From NCBI GenBank assembly GCA_947683625.1, contig CANTUR010000039.1, positions 4,836,001 through 4,900,000 of the forward strand: a stretch of 64,000 nt of DNA. The letters run 5' to 3'. The position numbers and the translations under genes are program-made. This document shows positions 35,816-48,064 of the stretch, piece after piece (within the stretch, counting starts at the first letter, position 1; every line of letters starts with the position of its first letter). The notes beneath the pieces were generated by a model. That model was not told the DNA's origin. It saw only the letters and a program-made list of their open reading frames with translations, and ran no database searches. Source of the stretch: Mallotus nudiflorus (Eukaryota > Streptophyta > Magnoliopsida > Malpighiales > Euphorbiaceae).

Positions 35816-37300
35816 GATTTAAGCCCGTAATCAATTGCAAAATAGATCCTTAGTAGACTGGAAATGAGTCCTATTAACCTACTCCACCTAGAAGCTACAC
35901 AAGCTCTAATTAAACAAGAAGAAGAAACAGAACCATAAGAGGGAGGAAACTGGACCCTAGAGGACATTAAAGGAGCATTGATGGATGACATGAGAGCAAT
36001 GATACAAGATGAACTAAGGCATGCTCTAGCTAGATTAATTCCACCACCTGTTATTGCTGCACCTCCTATTATGGCCAATCCACTTATTATGGGTGCACCA
36101 CCTACTAACAATGATAATGCTGCTAGGAATATACCTAATGTGGAAATTAAATTGGAGGATGTTGAGAGCTACATGGTTAAAAAGGAAAAAAAAAGGGAAT
36201 CACTTGAGCAAGTTTAAGAGCTGGAATCTAAGCATATGAAAGAATTGACTTAGAAGATGTCCAAAATGGAGGAATTAATAAGAGGACAGGGCATCATATA
36301 TTCATTTAACTTTGATGATATATTGTAATTTGAGGAGGATAAGCTACTTGATAATTTCAAGATGACATAGCTGCAGAAGTTTAATAGTACTAGAGACCTA
36401 AGGATCTACCTTAGTCAATACACAATTACTATGAGCACCACTAAGGCACCTTTGTTTATAGTTACCAAGTTGTTTATACTATCCTTGGAGGGTATGGCTA
36501 TTAATTGGTATCATGGGTTGAAGAAGTCTATTCGAGTGGACTGGAGAGAATTATGTATTGCTTTTCCTGAAGCAATATGACTACAATACCAGGCTTGAAG
36601 TGTCCATCAAGGATTTATAATTGACCAAGCATAAGCCTAATGTGTCATTTTTAGATTTTCTAACTAGATTCATGAATAAAGCAAGATTAATGAAAAAGAG
36701 GCTGGTTGAAAAGGATTAGGTTAGGATTATTTTTTGAAATGTGTCACCTAATTTGGTTAAGAGGTTGTAGATGATGAACCCTAAGACATTTATAGACCTT
36801 TATGATGATGGGTTGCAAGCTGAGGAGATTGAAAGTGAGAAAAAGAAGATTGCTAGAAGCACCGAAGTAAGAAACTAACCAACTGGGGGCATACAATAAG
36901 GAAATGGTAGTCGGGTTGTGGGAGTCCATGCTATTCAACAACCTAAGAGATTCTCAAATTTTAACCAACCCTTATCTAAAGTCCTAGACTGTTTGATCCA
37001 AAAAATCCTCTTTAGGCCCTTAACCCCCTCTAGATCACCAAACCCAAATCTACCTAGCTTTTACCCAAACTGACCAAATTGTTAGTCATTTCATTGACTC
37101 TTTCATGCACCTTAAACATGAAATTCAAAACCTCATAGACTCTAAAAAAATAATAGACCTTGAGAAATCAAATCCAAACCCAAACACCAAAAATAACCCT
37201 TTCTGAAATTACCAAAACATACCACCCCCAACCACCATGATTATCAACTCAGGAGTAAGTGAGGAAGAAGTGCTAAACTCCTTTGCGGACCTAGACCTTC
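35816..37300 (+). pseudogene. gag: Ogre-1 gag, broken
   Basis: The N-terminal frame (35978-36217) has DDMRAMIQDELRHAL, a proline/alanine-rich linker and VESYMVKKEKK. After stops it goes on with the retrotransposon-gag core (FILSLEGMAINWYHGL, DWRELC) and the region equivalent to PNESFSNFLTRFMNKA in Ogre-3. It ends with a Pro/Asn-rich linker. At least eight stops occur. The gene is homologous to gag in Ogre-2 and Ogre-3. Confidence 0.82.
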
Positions 37301-37306
37301 AAACCA

Positions 37307-37876
37307 ATGAGAAAACTCCTAGAAAAGATAAATATTGAGACTACTACAACCCCTGAGGCAATGATGGCCAATGTTACTAAGAAAAAGCACGGTGTTATCA
37401 CTTTCTTTGACAAGGATTTACCTATAAAAAGGAGGAATCATAATAAAGCCTTGTTCATTCCAGCTGAATTAAAAGGGAAAAGGACCAATTATATGATGGT
37501 GGATGATGGGTCTGCAATTAATGTTTGCCCACTACTGATCCTACCTAATCTAGGAGTGAAAGTGGATGATTTAACAAAATATGACCTCATAATAAATGCT
37601 TATGATAATAGTAGAAGGAATGTAGAGGGAACATTTATGACTCTTGTAAAGACCGAAACTATAGAGGCAATGGTGGAATTCATTATGCTAGATATCCCTA
37701 TCACCTATTATTTGCTTTTGGGAAGGCCTTGGTATCATATTTTAGAAGGAGCACCTTCAATTATGCATCAAAAGGTGAAATTCCCACTTGATGGAGAAGT
37801 TATGACTTTATATGCAAGTATGGGCAAGACTGTATCCTTAATTATGGATAGTCAAAAGCAAGTAGTTACCTCCTAA
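37307..37876 (+). pseudogene. pol: Ogre-1 aspartic protease domain
   Basis: Longest clean frame in this element: 189 codons. TNYMMVDDGSAINVCPL holds the active-site D-G-S of the Ogre/Tat protease, and YYLLLGRPWYHI is the distal hydrophobic-G-R-P-W motif. HQKVKFPLDGEVMTLY follows, as in other Tat elements. The ATG used here is internal to the polyprotein. The preceding frame (37240-37306) reads SGVSEEEVLNSFADLDLQT in another register. Confidence 0.85.
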
Positions 37877-38576
37877 TTTCCAAATAGCCATAATCTCTAG
37901 TGGAATTGAGATGGATCCAAGGGTTATGAGCATGATTGAGAAGATGAACTATTAGCCCAAACAAGGACTAGGAAAGAACGAGCAAGGAAGTATAGAACTC
38001 CCAGATTTCAAAAGCCAAAAAATACAAGAGGATTAGGCTATACAGGAGTTGGGTTTGATAGTAAAAGAGCTAGAAGAATGTTTTTCAACAAGAATAACCT
38101 CTTAAAGAATGTGGGACCATTAAAGGATAGCTTTGTCAAAAAAAAGGAAAGAGAAGCTCTACTTGGGTAAAAAAGAGCTTGTCCAAATAGCTGGTGTGAA
38201 TATTCTTGGGTTTGAGACCTTCAAGAAGTAGACAATTGAGAGTCTAGTGCAAGGAAATAAAGACAAGGTGATGAAGAAAGTTGCTGAGAAGATGGGGACT
38301 AAGGCCATTAAAGAGTTGCTTTGTTTGCCACCTAACAAAGAACCACCACAGGATTTAGCTAGCATTATTAATAATTATTTTAATGATGATTTTTAAGAAG
38401 AAACTAATGTAATAATGTCTGGTATGTTTAAGGATGAAATCTTTGTTTTCCTATGATCAATGATATGAACTCTAGTTTTGCTTGTTTTTATAATGTTAAT
38501 TCTGATGGTATTATTCATTTTAATAGTGATAGTTCATGCATGTTTGACATTAATTCTATTTAATTAGATTCATTAA
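37877..38576 (+). pseudogene. pol: Ogre-1 protease-RT linker, decayed
   Basis: Recognisable by match to Ogre-3 (58005-58430): KELVQIAGVNILGF, then a stretch ending ELLCLPPNKEPPQDLASIINN. There are several stops and no catalytic motifs. Confidence 0.6.
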
Positions 38577-39350
38577 AATGGACACAAATGAACAACTAAA
38601 GCACATTTCTATATCACATGATTTAACTCTTGAAGAGAGGGAAAAATTAAAGAGAATATTAATAAAAAGAAAGGTAATATTTGCTTAGTCTTATGAGGAT
38701 ATGCCAGGTTTGGATAAAGAAATTATAGAACATTGCATTCCAATATATCCAGAAGCTAAGCCTGTTAAGCAAAAACTTCATAGGTTAAGGCTAGAGTGGA
38801 CATAAAAGAAAAAGGAAGAAATTTCTAAGCAAATCCATGCTAATTTTCTAAAAGTGGTAGAGTACCCTTAATAGTTGACAAACATAGTACCAGTTCCCAA
38901 GAACAATGGAAAAGTTCGAATGGGTGTAGATTTTAGAGATTTGAATAAAGCATGCCCAAAGAATGACTTTCCTTTACCCCATATTGATGTGATTGTTAAC
39001 AGTACAACATCTAGTGCAATGTACTCTTTCATGGATGGGTTCTTAAGTTATAATCAAATAATGATGGCAATTATAGACATTAATCACAGAATGGCGGACA
39101 TATTGCTACAAAGTGATGCCATTTGGATTGAAGAATGTAGGAGCAACCTATCAAAGGGAAACAACCGCTCTGTTTCATGGTATGATGCACAAAGAAGTGA
39201 AAGTGTACACTGATGATATGATGGTTAAGTTAGAAACAAGGGAAAGACATTTTGAGGCTTTAGATAAGTTTCTATCAAGAATAGAAATATACAACCTAAG
39301 GCTTAATATGAAGAGATGTATCTTTGGGTCAATTCTATAAAGTTGTTGGG
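38577..39350 (+). pseudogene. pol: Ogre-1 reverse transcriptase, broken
   Basis: KHISISHDLTLEEREKLKRI opens the domain. Then come IPIYPEAKPVKQKLHRLR, TNIVPVPKNNGKVRMGVDF and RDLNKACPKNDFPLPHIDV (frame 38875-39213), then MPFGLKNVGATYQRET and VYTDDMMVKLETRERHF (frame 39113-39340), whose Y-x-D-D is intact. A frameshift between 39080 and 39115 separates the two. The reading continues with stops to about 39470. Confidence 0.87.
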
Positions 39351-39499
39351 GCACATAGTCAGCAATAGGGGAATAGAAGTTGATTCAAACAAGATCAAAG
39401 CCATTCAAGAGATGCCAACACCAAGAATAAAGAAGGAAGTATGAGGATTTACTGGAAAACTGTAGTACATTAGTAAGTTTATTACAAAACTTACCATGG

Positions 39500-40550
39500 T
39501 TTATGATCCAATCCTTAAGCTCTTAAGGAAGAATCAGCTGGTGGAATGGAATGAAGAATGTTAAAAGGCCTTCGATAAGATTAAAGAATACTAATCTGTC
39601 TGTGTTAAGACTACTAGGACAAGAAAAACCCTTAATCTTATATTTAGCTTTAGAGGAAAAGGCAATGGGGGCAATGTTAGAATAAGAAGGGGTAGAGTAC
39701 CCAGTATACTATCTTAGTAAAAAATTCCTACTATATGAAGAAAAATATGATCTTATGGAGAAGACATGTTTGATTATGATATGGGCTATAAAAAAGTTAA
39801 GGCATTATTTCTAGTCTTATAAGGTATAAGCCATTTCAAAGATAGATCCTTTAAGGTACTAGTTTCAAGCACTAACTTTAATTGGAAAAATGTCTCGATG
39901 GTTAGTACTTTTAACTGAGTTTGATATTGAGTATGTCACTACTAAGGTCATAAAAAAAGAGCAGTAGTAGAATATTTGGCATAAATGGAATAAAGGAAAT
40001 GAGCAGTGGAATTTAGAGTTTCCACATGAGAACTTAGTAGTAATAGAACGATACGAATGGAGGCTTTATTTTGATGGAGCTATGAATAATAAAGGAGTAG
40101 GACTAGGAGTGATTCTTGTCATGCCAAGAGGAGAAACCATCCCCATAGCTAAGAAATTGGACTTCAAAGCTACAATAATATGGCTGAGTATAAGGTATGT
40201 ATCTATGAGGTAGAAGCAGCACTAGCCATTGGCACTAAAGGCCTGCTGGTTTATAGAGATTCCTTATTAGTCATTAGTCAGACTAACGAGGAATGAGAGG
40301 CAAAAGAAGAGAGGTTAAAACCTTACATCTACTATTAAAGAAGTTAATGAGAAATTTTACTAAATGTCTGTTCATGCATTTACCAAGAGATAAGAATCAG
40401 ATGGTGGATGCCTTGGCAATGCTTTCTTCAATGTGGGATAAACCAATGAGGTTAATGATGAAGCCTTTGGTGATAATGAAAACAAAAGCTCCATGTTATG
40501 GTGAAGAAATAGTTATGAATATTGAGGTAGGGCTAGAAGAAAAGCCATAG
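39500..40550 (+). pseudogene. pol: Ogre-1 RNase H region (both halves), broken
   Basis: The first RNase H is a degraded stretch with YDLMEKTCLIMIWAIKKLRHYF-like residues at 39740-39810. A second, RNase H-like domain starts at EWRLYFDGAMNNKGVGLGVI (about 40057) and ends LMHLPRDKNQMVDALAMLSS (frame 40293-40550). This double arrangement, with a second domain containing the D-G-A motif, is characteristic of Tat/Ogre. Numerous stops are present. Confidence 0.75.
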
Positions 40551-40562
40551 TTTTACAACATC

Positions 40563-41790
40563 CATAGATTCATTGAGGAAAGGAAGTACCTAGACAAAAT
40601 GACTTCAAAAGAAAAATATGCTCTTCGTGTTCTTGCATGCCATTATGCAAGTCATGATGGGGTATTATACAGAAGAATGCCAAATGGAACAAAGCTAAGA
40701 TGTCTTAAGAAGGATGAAGCACAACAAGTGATGAGGGAGATTCATGCAGGGGTTTGTGGGTCTCACATGAATAGGATGATTTTGGTAAAGAAAATAATTC
40801 AATAAGGGTACTATTAGATGAGCATGGAAAGAGACTGTATCTAGATAGTGAGATAATGTCATCAATGCCAAATATATGGGAATCTTAATCATCTTCCCCC
40901 TATAGTGTTAAACAGTTTAACATCTCCATAGCCCTTTGTAGCATAGGGGATAGATATAATAGGGGATATAAGACCAACCTCCTCAAACGGGCATAAATAT
41001 ATAGTGGTGGCAATTCATTATTTCTCTAAATGGATAAACACATAATCCTTTAGTACTTTGAAGGCTAGATATATGATAAGGTTCATTAAGAGGAATCTCA
41101 TTTGCAGATATGGGATCCCACATCATGTTGTAATGGAAAATGGCGTTCAGTTTCAGGTAGAGATGACTGGGTTATTATAGAGATATAAGATTAAGCATCA
41201 TAAATCCTCACCTTATCGACCTCAAGCTAATGGTGCAGTTGAAGCAATTAATAAGAATATAAAGAGAATCCCCTCTAAGATGGTGAAATTGCATAAAGAT
41301 TGGTCTGAGTATATCCCTTTTGCCTTATGGGGGTATAGAACTACAATGTGCACTGATACAGTACAAACACTATTCTCATTAGTATACGGTTGTGAAGCAG
41401 TTTTGCCTATAGAGATAGAAATCAAATCTTTGAGGATTGTTATGGAAGCAAAAATCCTTATAAGTAAATGGATGAAAAAGAGATAAGACCACCTCACATC
41501 TTTAGATGGGAAAAGGATGGATGCTTTATTTCACACTTAGATTTATTATAAAAGAATAGCAAGAGCCTTTAACAAGAAAGTTAAACTTAGAATGATAAAG
41601 GCTAGAGATATGGAACTAAAGTAATCAAGGGCAATGGTGTTTGATCTAAGAGGAAAAATTAGACCAAATTAGGAAGGACCGTATTTAATCAAGATGATTC
41701 TACCCAAGGGAGCGGCAAAGATATCTAATCTAGAAGGGAATGAGTTCAATGAGCTAATCAACCTAGATCACCTTAAGAAATAGTACCTTT
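40563..41790 (+). pseudogene. pol: Ogre-1 integrase, broken
   Basis: The zinc-binding part starts after DGVLYRRMPNGTKLRCL (frame 40599-40805) and includes IHAGVCGSH; the second part of the H2C2 finger is decayed (CHQCQIYGN). The core has DIIGDIRPTSSNGHKYIVVA (first Asp), VVMENGVQFQ in place of VSDNG, so the second catalytic Asp is Glu, and SPYRPQANGAVEAINKNIKR with the Glu. The C-terminus reads GPYLIKMILPKGA and ends near 41783. Several stops are present. Confidence 0.82.
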
Positions 41791-41805
41791 TAAAAAGGGT
41801 TCGAT

Positions 41806-42025
41806 GGCTAGAAAACTTGAAAAGGCTAGTCAGGCAAAAATTAGGATATTCATACTGTTTAGAAAACTCGCAAAGGGCTGGCAAGCAAAAATTAAAGGAT
41901 AAAATAAAAGATATGATCCCACTAATTAGAAAACCTGTAAAGGGTTGGTCAGGCAGAAATTAAGGAAATAAAAGTGAGAGAAAAATATTCAGTTAGAAAA
42001 TCTGAAAGGGCTAATTGATAATAGG
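41806..42025 (+). repeat. Four imperfect tandem copies of a pol-downstream word
   Basis: The core AGAAAACCTGTAAAGGG followed by GGTCAGGCAAAAATTAAGG appears about four times at 50-70-base spacing (starts near 41812, 41862, 41930, 41995). It lies just after integrase, where Tat/Ogre elements often carry GAAAACC...AAGGGC repeats. Confidence 0.75.
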
Positions 42026-42263
42026 AGTTATGTCATGTGATGTAATAAATGTACTCATTTTTTCCCTAATTAATAAATCAAATTGAGATGGAATTTTATT
42101 GGATAATGCATATTTTATCTTTATTATAAAGCATAATGACTTAAAGAAAAAAAAACAAACATGAGAGTCTAAAAAAATCAGACTTATGAGATCACTATTT
42201 TTGTTTTTGTCTCTTCTTTTATGATTTATCTAGTAATACTTGAGTCCTTTTGTACTTAGTAAA

Positions 42264-44690
42264 TCATGGTGGCTTTGTAGCTTGCATGATAACCCAAGCC
42301 TTGTAGTTATCATTAGTAGTCATATTGACATCCAAGTGCATGTTCCACTCTAATGCTCTACGAGGCCATAGGTTCTTCACTTTGGTTAAGAAATCTTGTC
42401 TTAGAGGGAAGCTCTTAGAGTTAGGTATAACAGCCATAATGAATTGTGAGCGACCATATTGACAAAAAAGGCATGAAGGGGAAAAGAAGGTCAAAAAGTG
42501 TAACCAAGGAATAGGAACATAGTGGTCATATAGGTTGATGGTTGCAAACTTTAACTTCCACTAAGGATAGAACCATGTAATCTTAATATCAACAATGCCT
42601 TTCATCTTCAAGGGGTAAGACTATAGATGATGAGGTTGATAAATCAAAGCAGTGGTAGGGGCATTAAGCAAACTCAATTTCTCTTGTAGCCAAATCTAAG
42701 AAAAAGAGCTAAGTTAAAAACCTGAAAGAGCATATTAGGAAAAAAAAAAGGGTTACATACATGAAGGAGAAGCAAACTACCTGAAAATAAAAAGATTAGT
42801 CATTTTGAGCTCCAATGTTTGGCCAAGGACTCCACCCTTTAGCTGGATCATCACTCTAAACTGGGGGCATAGAAGTCCCAACATCATGATTGTCAAAATT
42901 GGGACTAAAAAGCTATATGCAAAGCCTCTGGTTCTCACACTCAAGATCCCCAATATAACTTTGTTGCATCATGAATAGTTAAAATCATGCATAACATGCA
43001 TACTTTTCATACTTATTATAGATACTAACCCTCCAACTATTTGTGATATGTTTAGTAAATAATCTATAGGATGAGGCGATTCCATATAGATACTTTGCAT
43101 GTGTCTCAAGGATCTTTAAAGTAATATATACTAATTCAATGTCAAGTGTCAGTTTATGCATGATTGGAAATGCAAAATGCACTTGCATGTGAAGCATTAG
43201 GAGGAGAAAAGCTAAGAATATGAGCTACATCAAAATACATATGCTGCTCAATGGGAGTCTGCACCATAGGAGCCTAGTAGTATATAGACCTATTAAGTGG
43301 GGAAACATCACCCAGAATGGTACTTAAGGAAATATCACCTCAAGTAGCTCCACTATGCTAAGTATGCTCCACCTCCTACTCAATCCTCTCGGTATCACCC
43401 TCAGTCTCCTCCTCCATAGCAACATTAGTAGCTTCTTTAAACTATATGGAAAGGTAAATTTCATCTATAGTGATGGAAGATATAAAGTAAAATGGTGACA
43501 GTGAGGAACGGTAAGAGAAAGCATACCTCAACTAGGTCTATAGGAACATGCTCTAAAAGATTCTCCCGAATATACTCTTGATAGTGATGAGAATGCTTAA
43601 GTAGAGTCGAAGCATCATATCCCTCAAGAGTTACCCTAATCTCAAGACCAGTCATGCTACAGCTCCACAACATCAAACAAGGAATAGAAAAAGGAACACG
43701 CCTCTTAGAAGGTCCCATATGCCAATGATTGACACACTCACCAAGATACCACATCTGGCAACGGTAACCAAGAAGTAAAATCCTCACAGTCTCAAGCCTC
43801 ATAACTATAGTTTAGAATTTGTATCACTAAATGTCTTCAACATCAACTAGCTAATCTGATATAATTTGCAAATTCTCTTAGATAAATTTTATTTAACTTT
43901 TAAAATTGGTTAAATATTAAAAATTAAATTTATCTTACAAGGTCCCACTTTATGGAGTTGAGCTGGTCCCAATAAGTTTGTAAATCATACTTGATGCTAA
44001 CTAGATGAGAAGAACCCCATCTCGGCATCAAAGGAAGACTCTTATCAAAGATAATAATGTTAAAGCCTCAGATCACCCCAATATCAATGCCCCATATCTA
44101 AAAGATGAGAAATAATGGAAATAAAAGAGGAGGTTGTAAAAGGGAAAAGTTAAAAAAGGGGTGAGACACATAGAAGACATACATGCAGGACGTGCCAGAA
44201 GTTGCACATCATCACAACACCTCTACAAACAGTATCCAATCTATAGTAAAGATAGGTAAGAGCTACAGATCCCCAATCGAAAGTAGCAACTCAAGCATGG
44301 TCTTGAAGGGGACTAAAAAGAGCAATGCTAACCTGATGACTAGTCTCACAGAAGAGGGTAGTGCCTAGCAAGATCAATAAGAAACATCTCACCTTTTGAA
44401 GGATCTTACAAGGTGTGGTGGTGGGTAATCTCCTTAAACCCCGAACAAGAGAAGAAAGAAGCATGTTCTTCCAATTCTTTTATGTTAGAATGATCCCAAG
44501 CAAGTTGTGAACATAGTGACTCCTAGCATCCTTTGGAAGAGTGCATTGGTGGATATCAAAGGGAATTGGCGTACCCCCGAAGGTAATCCCAGTAATAGTA
44601 GAGAAGCTCATAGGGAAAATAGTCAGCTCAACCACTCACATGTGAAAGGTGTGAGTGGTATCCATCCACCTCTCAATAAGAATAAAAAGT
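42264..44690 (-). pseudogene. Antisense plant-mobile-domain-like ORF of Ogre-1, broken
   Basis: Reading minus strand from about 44690, WMDTTHTFHM and LTIFPMSFSTITGI match the start of the same gene in Ogre-3 (59916-60140). The next well-read piece is 43802-43461 (MRLETVRILLLGY and MTGLEIRVTLEGYD). The last, 42494-42264, has PLRQDFLTKVKNLWPRRALEW. Together they resemble plant mobile domain (PMD) proteins, host-derived sequences known as extra antisense ORFs in Tat-lineage elements. Stops and non-coding gaps (about 42500-43460, 43803-44400) break it. Promoter and function are unknown. Confidence 0.55.
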
Positions 44691-44699
44691 GACAAATGG

Positions 44700-45660
44700 T
44701 CTGACCTACCTTGAGCAGTTGATAGAGTAGCTATGAAACGTTGGAAGCTAAATGCCCAAATATGATGTACTACCTCTCTATACAAATCATGAAAGAGTTC
44801 TCAAGCCAAGTGAAAGCAACTCGAGAACTTTAGTGGTTTTTGAATAAAATTCAAAAAATGATAGGATTGCCTTCTTTATAAACTTTTGATTTCTATGTAT
44901 TTTTATTTTCATCTAAAAAAAAGGATCAAAAGATTGGATTCTCGATAAAAAATCTAGATTTCCAATTGAAAATCTAAAATTTCAATCCAAAATTCAAAAT
45001 TTTGACTGAAAATCTGAAAGTTTAACTGCAATTATGTTAGTCTCCCATAACATGCAAATGCCAGTTTAGCAAATTTTGTTTCCAATTTGACAATTTCATA
45101 CAATTTTATTTAATTTATATAGCACAAATTATATAATTGTGTGTGTAAATATACTAACAAAAATATACTTTTCCACAGAATCAAAGATAGAAGAAGAAAA
45201 TTTACCTCATCTCTAGCCTGGGAGCATCTATGGAGGTGCAAGCGAGTCAACGGGAGTATCTCTTTTGTTTCATTGAGTCTTAGATAATTTTGAGGAAATT
45301 ATAGCTGTGAAATGACTAGATCTGATTGTCTATAGCTACTTCCAGGTAGTCTGCATTGTGGGTAAGCCATAAGACCAGATAGATTTAATATTGCAAATCA
45401 AATAAAAGAATAATTAAAGAAGTAAGATTTGAAAATTAAGAGAAAGGAAAAGAAAAAAAATAAAGGAATGAAAGAGATAGGGAAATGAAGAATGAATCGA
45501 CAAAAGGCAAAGTTAATATTAAAATGGAAAACATCCACTTTAGTCCCTTAACCTTGTTTGTATTTAAGTCTAACACTTTTCTTGCAATTTAGTCTTAAAT
45601 TGCAATGCTACATGGTGATAATTCATTGAATTATTAAATTGTTAGCATAAAAGAAGTCAA
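44700..45660 (+). other. Ogre-1 spacer with palindrome-rich segment
   Basis: No gene. Positions 44935-45015 are a run of short AATT-centred words (TTCCAATTGAAAATC, AAATTTCAATCC) akin to the better preserved set at 60420-60560 in Ogre-3. Poly-purine segments follow at 45400-45480. Confidence 0.5.
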
Positions 45661-46237
45661 TGCTGCACGTCGGAGTGTAGTGTATTCTTTTTAGTACTAT
45701 ACGACTGAGTATAGTCCACATCATATAACTGAGTATAATGTATCCCTTTCAATCCATACTATATGACTAAGTATAGTCAACATTGTATGACTAAGTAAAA
45801 TGTATCCTTTCTATCCGTGCTATATGATAAAGTATAGTCAACATTGTACGACCGAGTACAATGTACCTTTTCAATCTAAACTAAATGTTTGAGTACAGTC
45901 AACATCATAAGATCAAGTATGATGCATCTTTTCAATCTGTACTATACGACAAAGTATCAACATTGTATAACCAATTACAAAGTACCTTTTCAAACAATAC
46001 TATGCAACAAAGTATACTCAACATCATATGATTGAGTATTATGTATCATTTTCAATCTGTATTATACATCTAAGTATAGTCAACATTGTACGATCGAGTA
46101 TAGTGTATCTTTTCAGTTTGCACTATACATCTGAGTATAGTCAACATTGTACTACTGAATACAATGTATCATTTTCAATCCACACTATACGTCTGAGTAT
46201 AGTCAACATTGTACGATCGAATGTAATGTATCCTTTT
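45661..46237. repeat. Tandem array of short inverted repeats (Ogre-1 copy)
   Basis: About eighteen to twenty inverted repeats at roughly 30-base spacing, in two alternating arm types (ACTATAC/GTATAGT and CATTGTAC/GTACAATG, sometimes CATCATAC). The six-base centre is GACCGA or a variant. The best example has arms ACATTGTAC (45841-45849) and GTACAATGT (45856-45864), nine perfect pairs around GACCGA. It lies directly before the truncated 3' LTR. The Ogre-3 counterpart is at 61371-62265. Confidence 0.85.
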
Positions 46238-46249
46238 AAAATAGGATAA

Positions 46250-47174
46250 CAAAACTCTAAAATTAAAGTCCTTATAAAATAAAAACTTTGAGAAAAGCAA
46301 GTCACGATAAGATATGTTTTTAGTTAGGGTTTTTCTATAAAAGCCCAACTTAAGCTCTCTTAGGGGGGACTTCTCCCTCGGATCTCTATCTAGCCTCTCT
46401 CTTAGCTCTCTCTTTTTCTTGCACTTTTAGAGGCTTCTCCTTTTGTTCCTAGATTGTACATGAAAAAATATTTTTCTGTGATTTATTTGCTTTTGAGCAA
46501 GAAGCAATAGGCTTTTGTAAAGAGAACAACAAATATTGAAGACGTACTTAACAAGCAATGGTGATTTTTACTAGTCTGAGGGGTCAACCCATACTACATC
46601 CATAATCATCATCTTATCGCCTACCTTCTTCTATTTCTTATTTTATTGTTTTAGTTTTATTAAATTTTAATTTTATTAAAATTTTATTGTTATTTTATTC
46701 ACTAGTTATTGTTTATTCTTTTATATTGGTGATTATGGAGGGGATTACATAATGATCTTACTTAGAGAATAAATTCCATGAAGGTCCATGGAATGCCATG
46801 GATTGAACTTTGTAGCTAAATATAGTTTGTAGGTTTTTTAGTTGTTTATTATTGTTTTGATATTTTTAATTATTTTTGGGATTGTATTAATTTTTTCTTT
46901 TCTTATTATTTTCAGTAGATCATTGTAATAGCCTCAATAGTGGGAATAATGAAATTGTGTGTGAGATTATGTGTTTTCTTTTAATTAAACAATTAGTAAA
47001 ATTAGGATTTTCATTAGGTAATTAATTAAAATTAATGCCCATATAAATAATTAGGGTTTGTTTAATTAAAATTGAATTAGATTTAACTAGATAGAATTAA
47101 GGTTGTTTGTTGATTTTTTGTTTAAAGACACTTGAATTAAATTAGGGTTTTTTTAGAATAAGTGTGATTGATTA

Positions 47175-47216
<42 letters not shown>

Positions 47217-48059
47217 TTGGGATTGTTTATTTCTTTTATGTGTTTTAGGCTTTAAACCCATATTAGGCTCTAACCCATTTAAATAAATTTAGATTTCTTT
47301 TAGGTTTAATTAATAAAAATGCATCTTTAGGCCTATAATTAATTAGATTTAGGGTAGAGATAACTTAGGCCCATTTAGTTAATTTAGACATAGGCCCACC
47401 TAGTTTAATTTAATTAATTAGACATAGCACATTAAGTTAAATCCTTTTCCATAATTTGTAGATTTAAGATCACTTTAGAATTAAAACATATAGAATTAGG
47501 CCCACTAATTTAAATACTTCATAAGTTGTAGATTTAGGCTCATTTTTAGAAATAAATAGACTTAGGTTCACTTAATTAAATAGGAATTAGGCCCATTAGT
47601 CTTTAGGCTCACTTGTAAAATAATACATGTAGATTTAGCCCATTTAATTAAAATTAATGTAGATTAGACTAACTTAGGGATTGTGAATTTAATGAATGCA
47701 TTATTTACATGTATTTTTCATGACTAGTTTGCCTCGAGTTAATTATTTAAATAAGGGTTTATATGAAATTACATGTAAAAAGAGGGTAAGATAGTAATTC
47801 ATAAAGTAATTCTAAATGAACATAAGAGTAAAAGAAGTTGGTATTCCATACCCAGAATCTCCTGGTTGTGGTGCCCGCTTCCTTTTAGAGAATTGAGTAC
47901 CACCATTTTTCAATTTGTCCCAGTTATTACCCTGGGTGGTGACTCCTCATCTCCATGCCATGTCTTTGTGATAGTGTTAGTGTAATCTCTAGAGCCCTGA
48001 GCTCAAATAGTGTCACAATTGCTAAAATCTTGGGCACACGCTAAACCTTATTGTCTATG
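46250..48059 (+). repeat. Ogre-1 3' LTR, 5'-truncated
   Basis: Homology to the 5' LTR begins near 46258 (AATTAAAGTCC). The TGTAGACACCC end and upper U3 are missing. A TATA box CTATAAAAG is at 46335-46343, and a pyrimidine-rich leader follows. A TA run lies at 47183-47208. The end CTATG at 48059 is followed by TSD GTATC. Confidence 0.85.
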
Positions 48060-48064
48060 GTATC
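48060..48064. other. Target-site duplication GTATC (right) of Ogre-1
   Basis: It matches 34110-34114 and borders the resumed Copia-2 gene. Confidence 0.92.

Larger units (their letters stand above)
34115..48059 (+). mobile_element. Ogre-1: Ogre/Tat-like Ty3/Gypsy retrotransposon
   Basis: A 13,945-bp element on the + strand with TSD GTATC. It has gag, protease, RT, RNase H and integrase in Gypsy order, then a repeat spacer, an antisense plant-mobile-domain-like ORF, a tandem inverted-repeat array and a 3' LTR. Size, primer site and RT-RNase H sequence fit the Ogre/Tat lineage. The LTR ends are mutated (TATAAG... and ...CTATG instead of TGTAGA...CTACA). Both LTRs carry different deletions and all genes are broken, so it is older than Ogre-3. 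Confidence 0.87.

Noticed and set aside
35519..36111. Minus-strand open frames opposite the Ogre-1 leader and gag
   Set aside because: They overlap the recognisable gag reading on the + strand, and the repeated Ala/Gly/Ile content is a mirror of its Pro/Ala linker.
46028..46249. Open frame with repeated YVSFSI/SIVNIVRS peptides
   Set aside because: It is a direct translation of the tandem inverted-repeat array, as is the 61555-61953 frame. Period and content follow the DNA repeat and not a protein.
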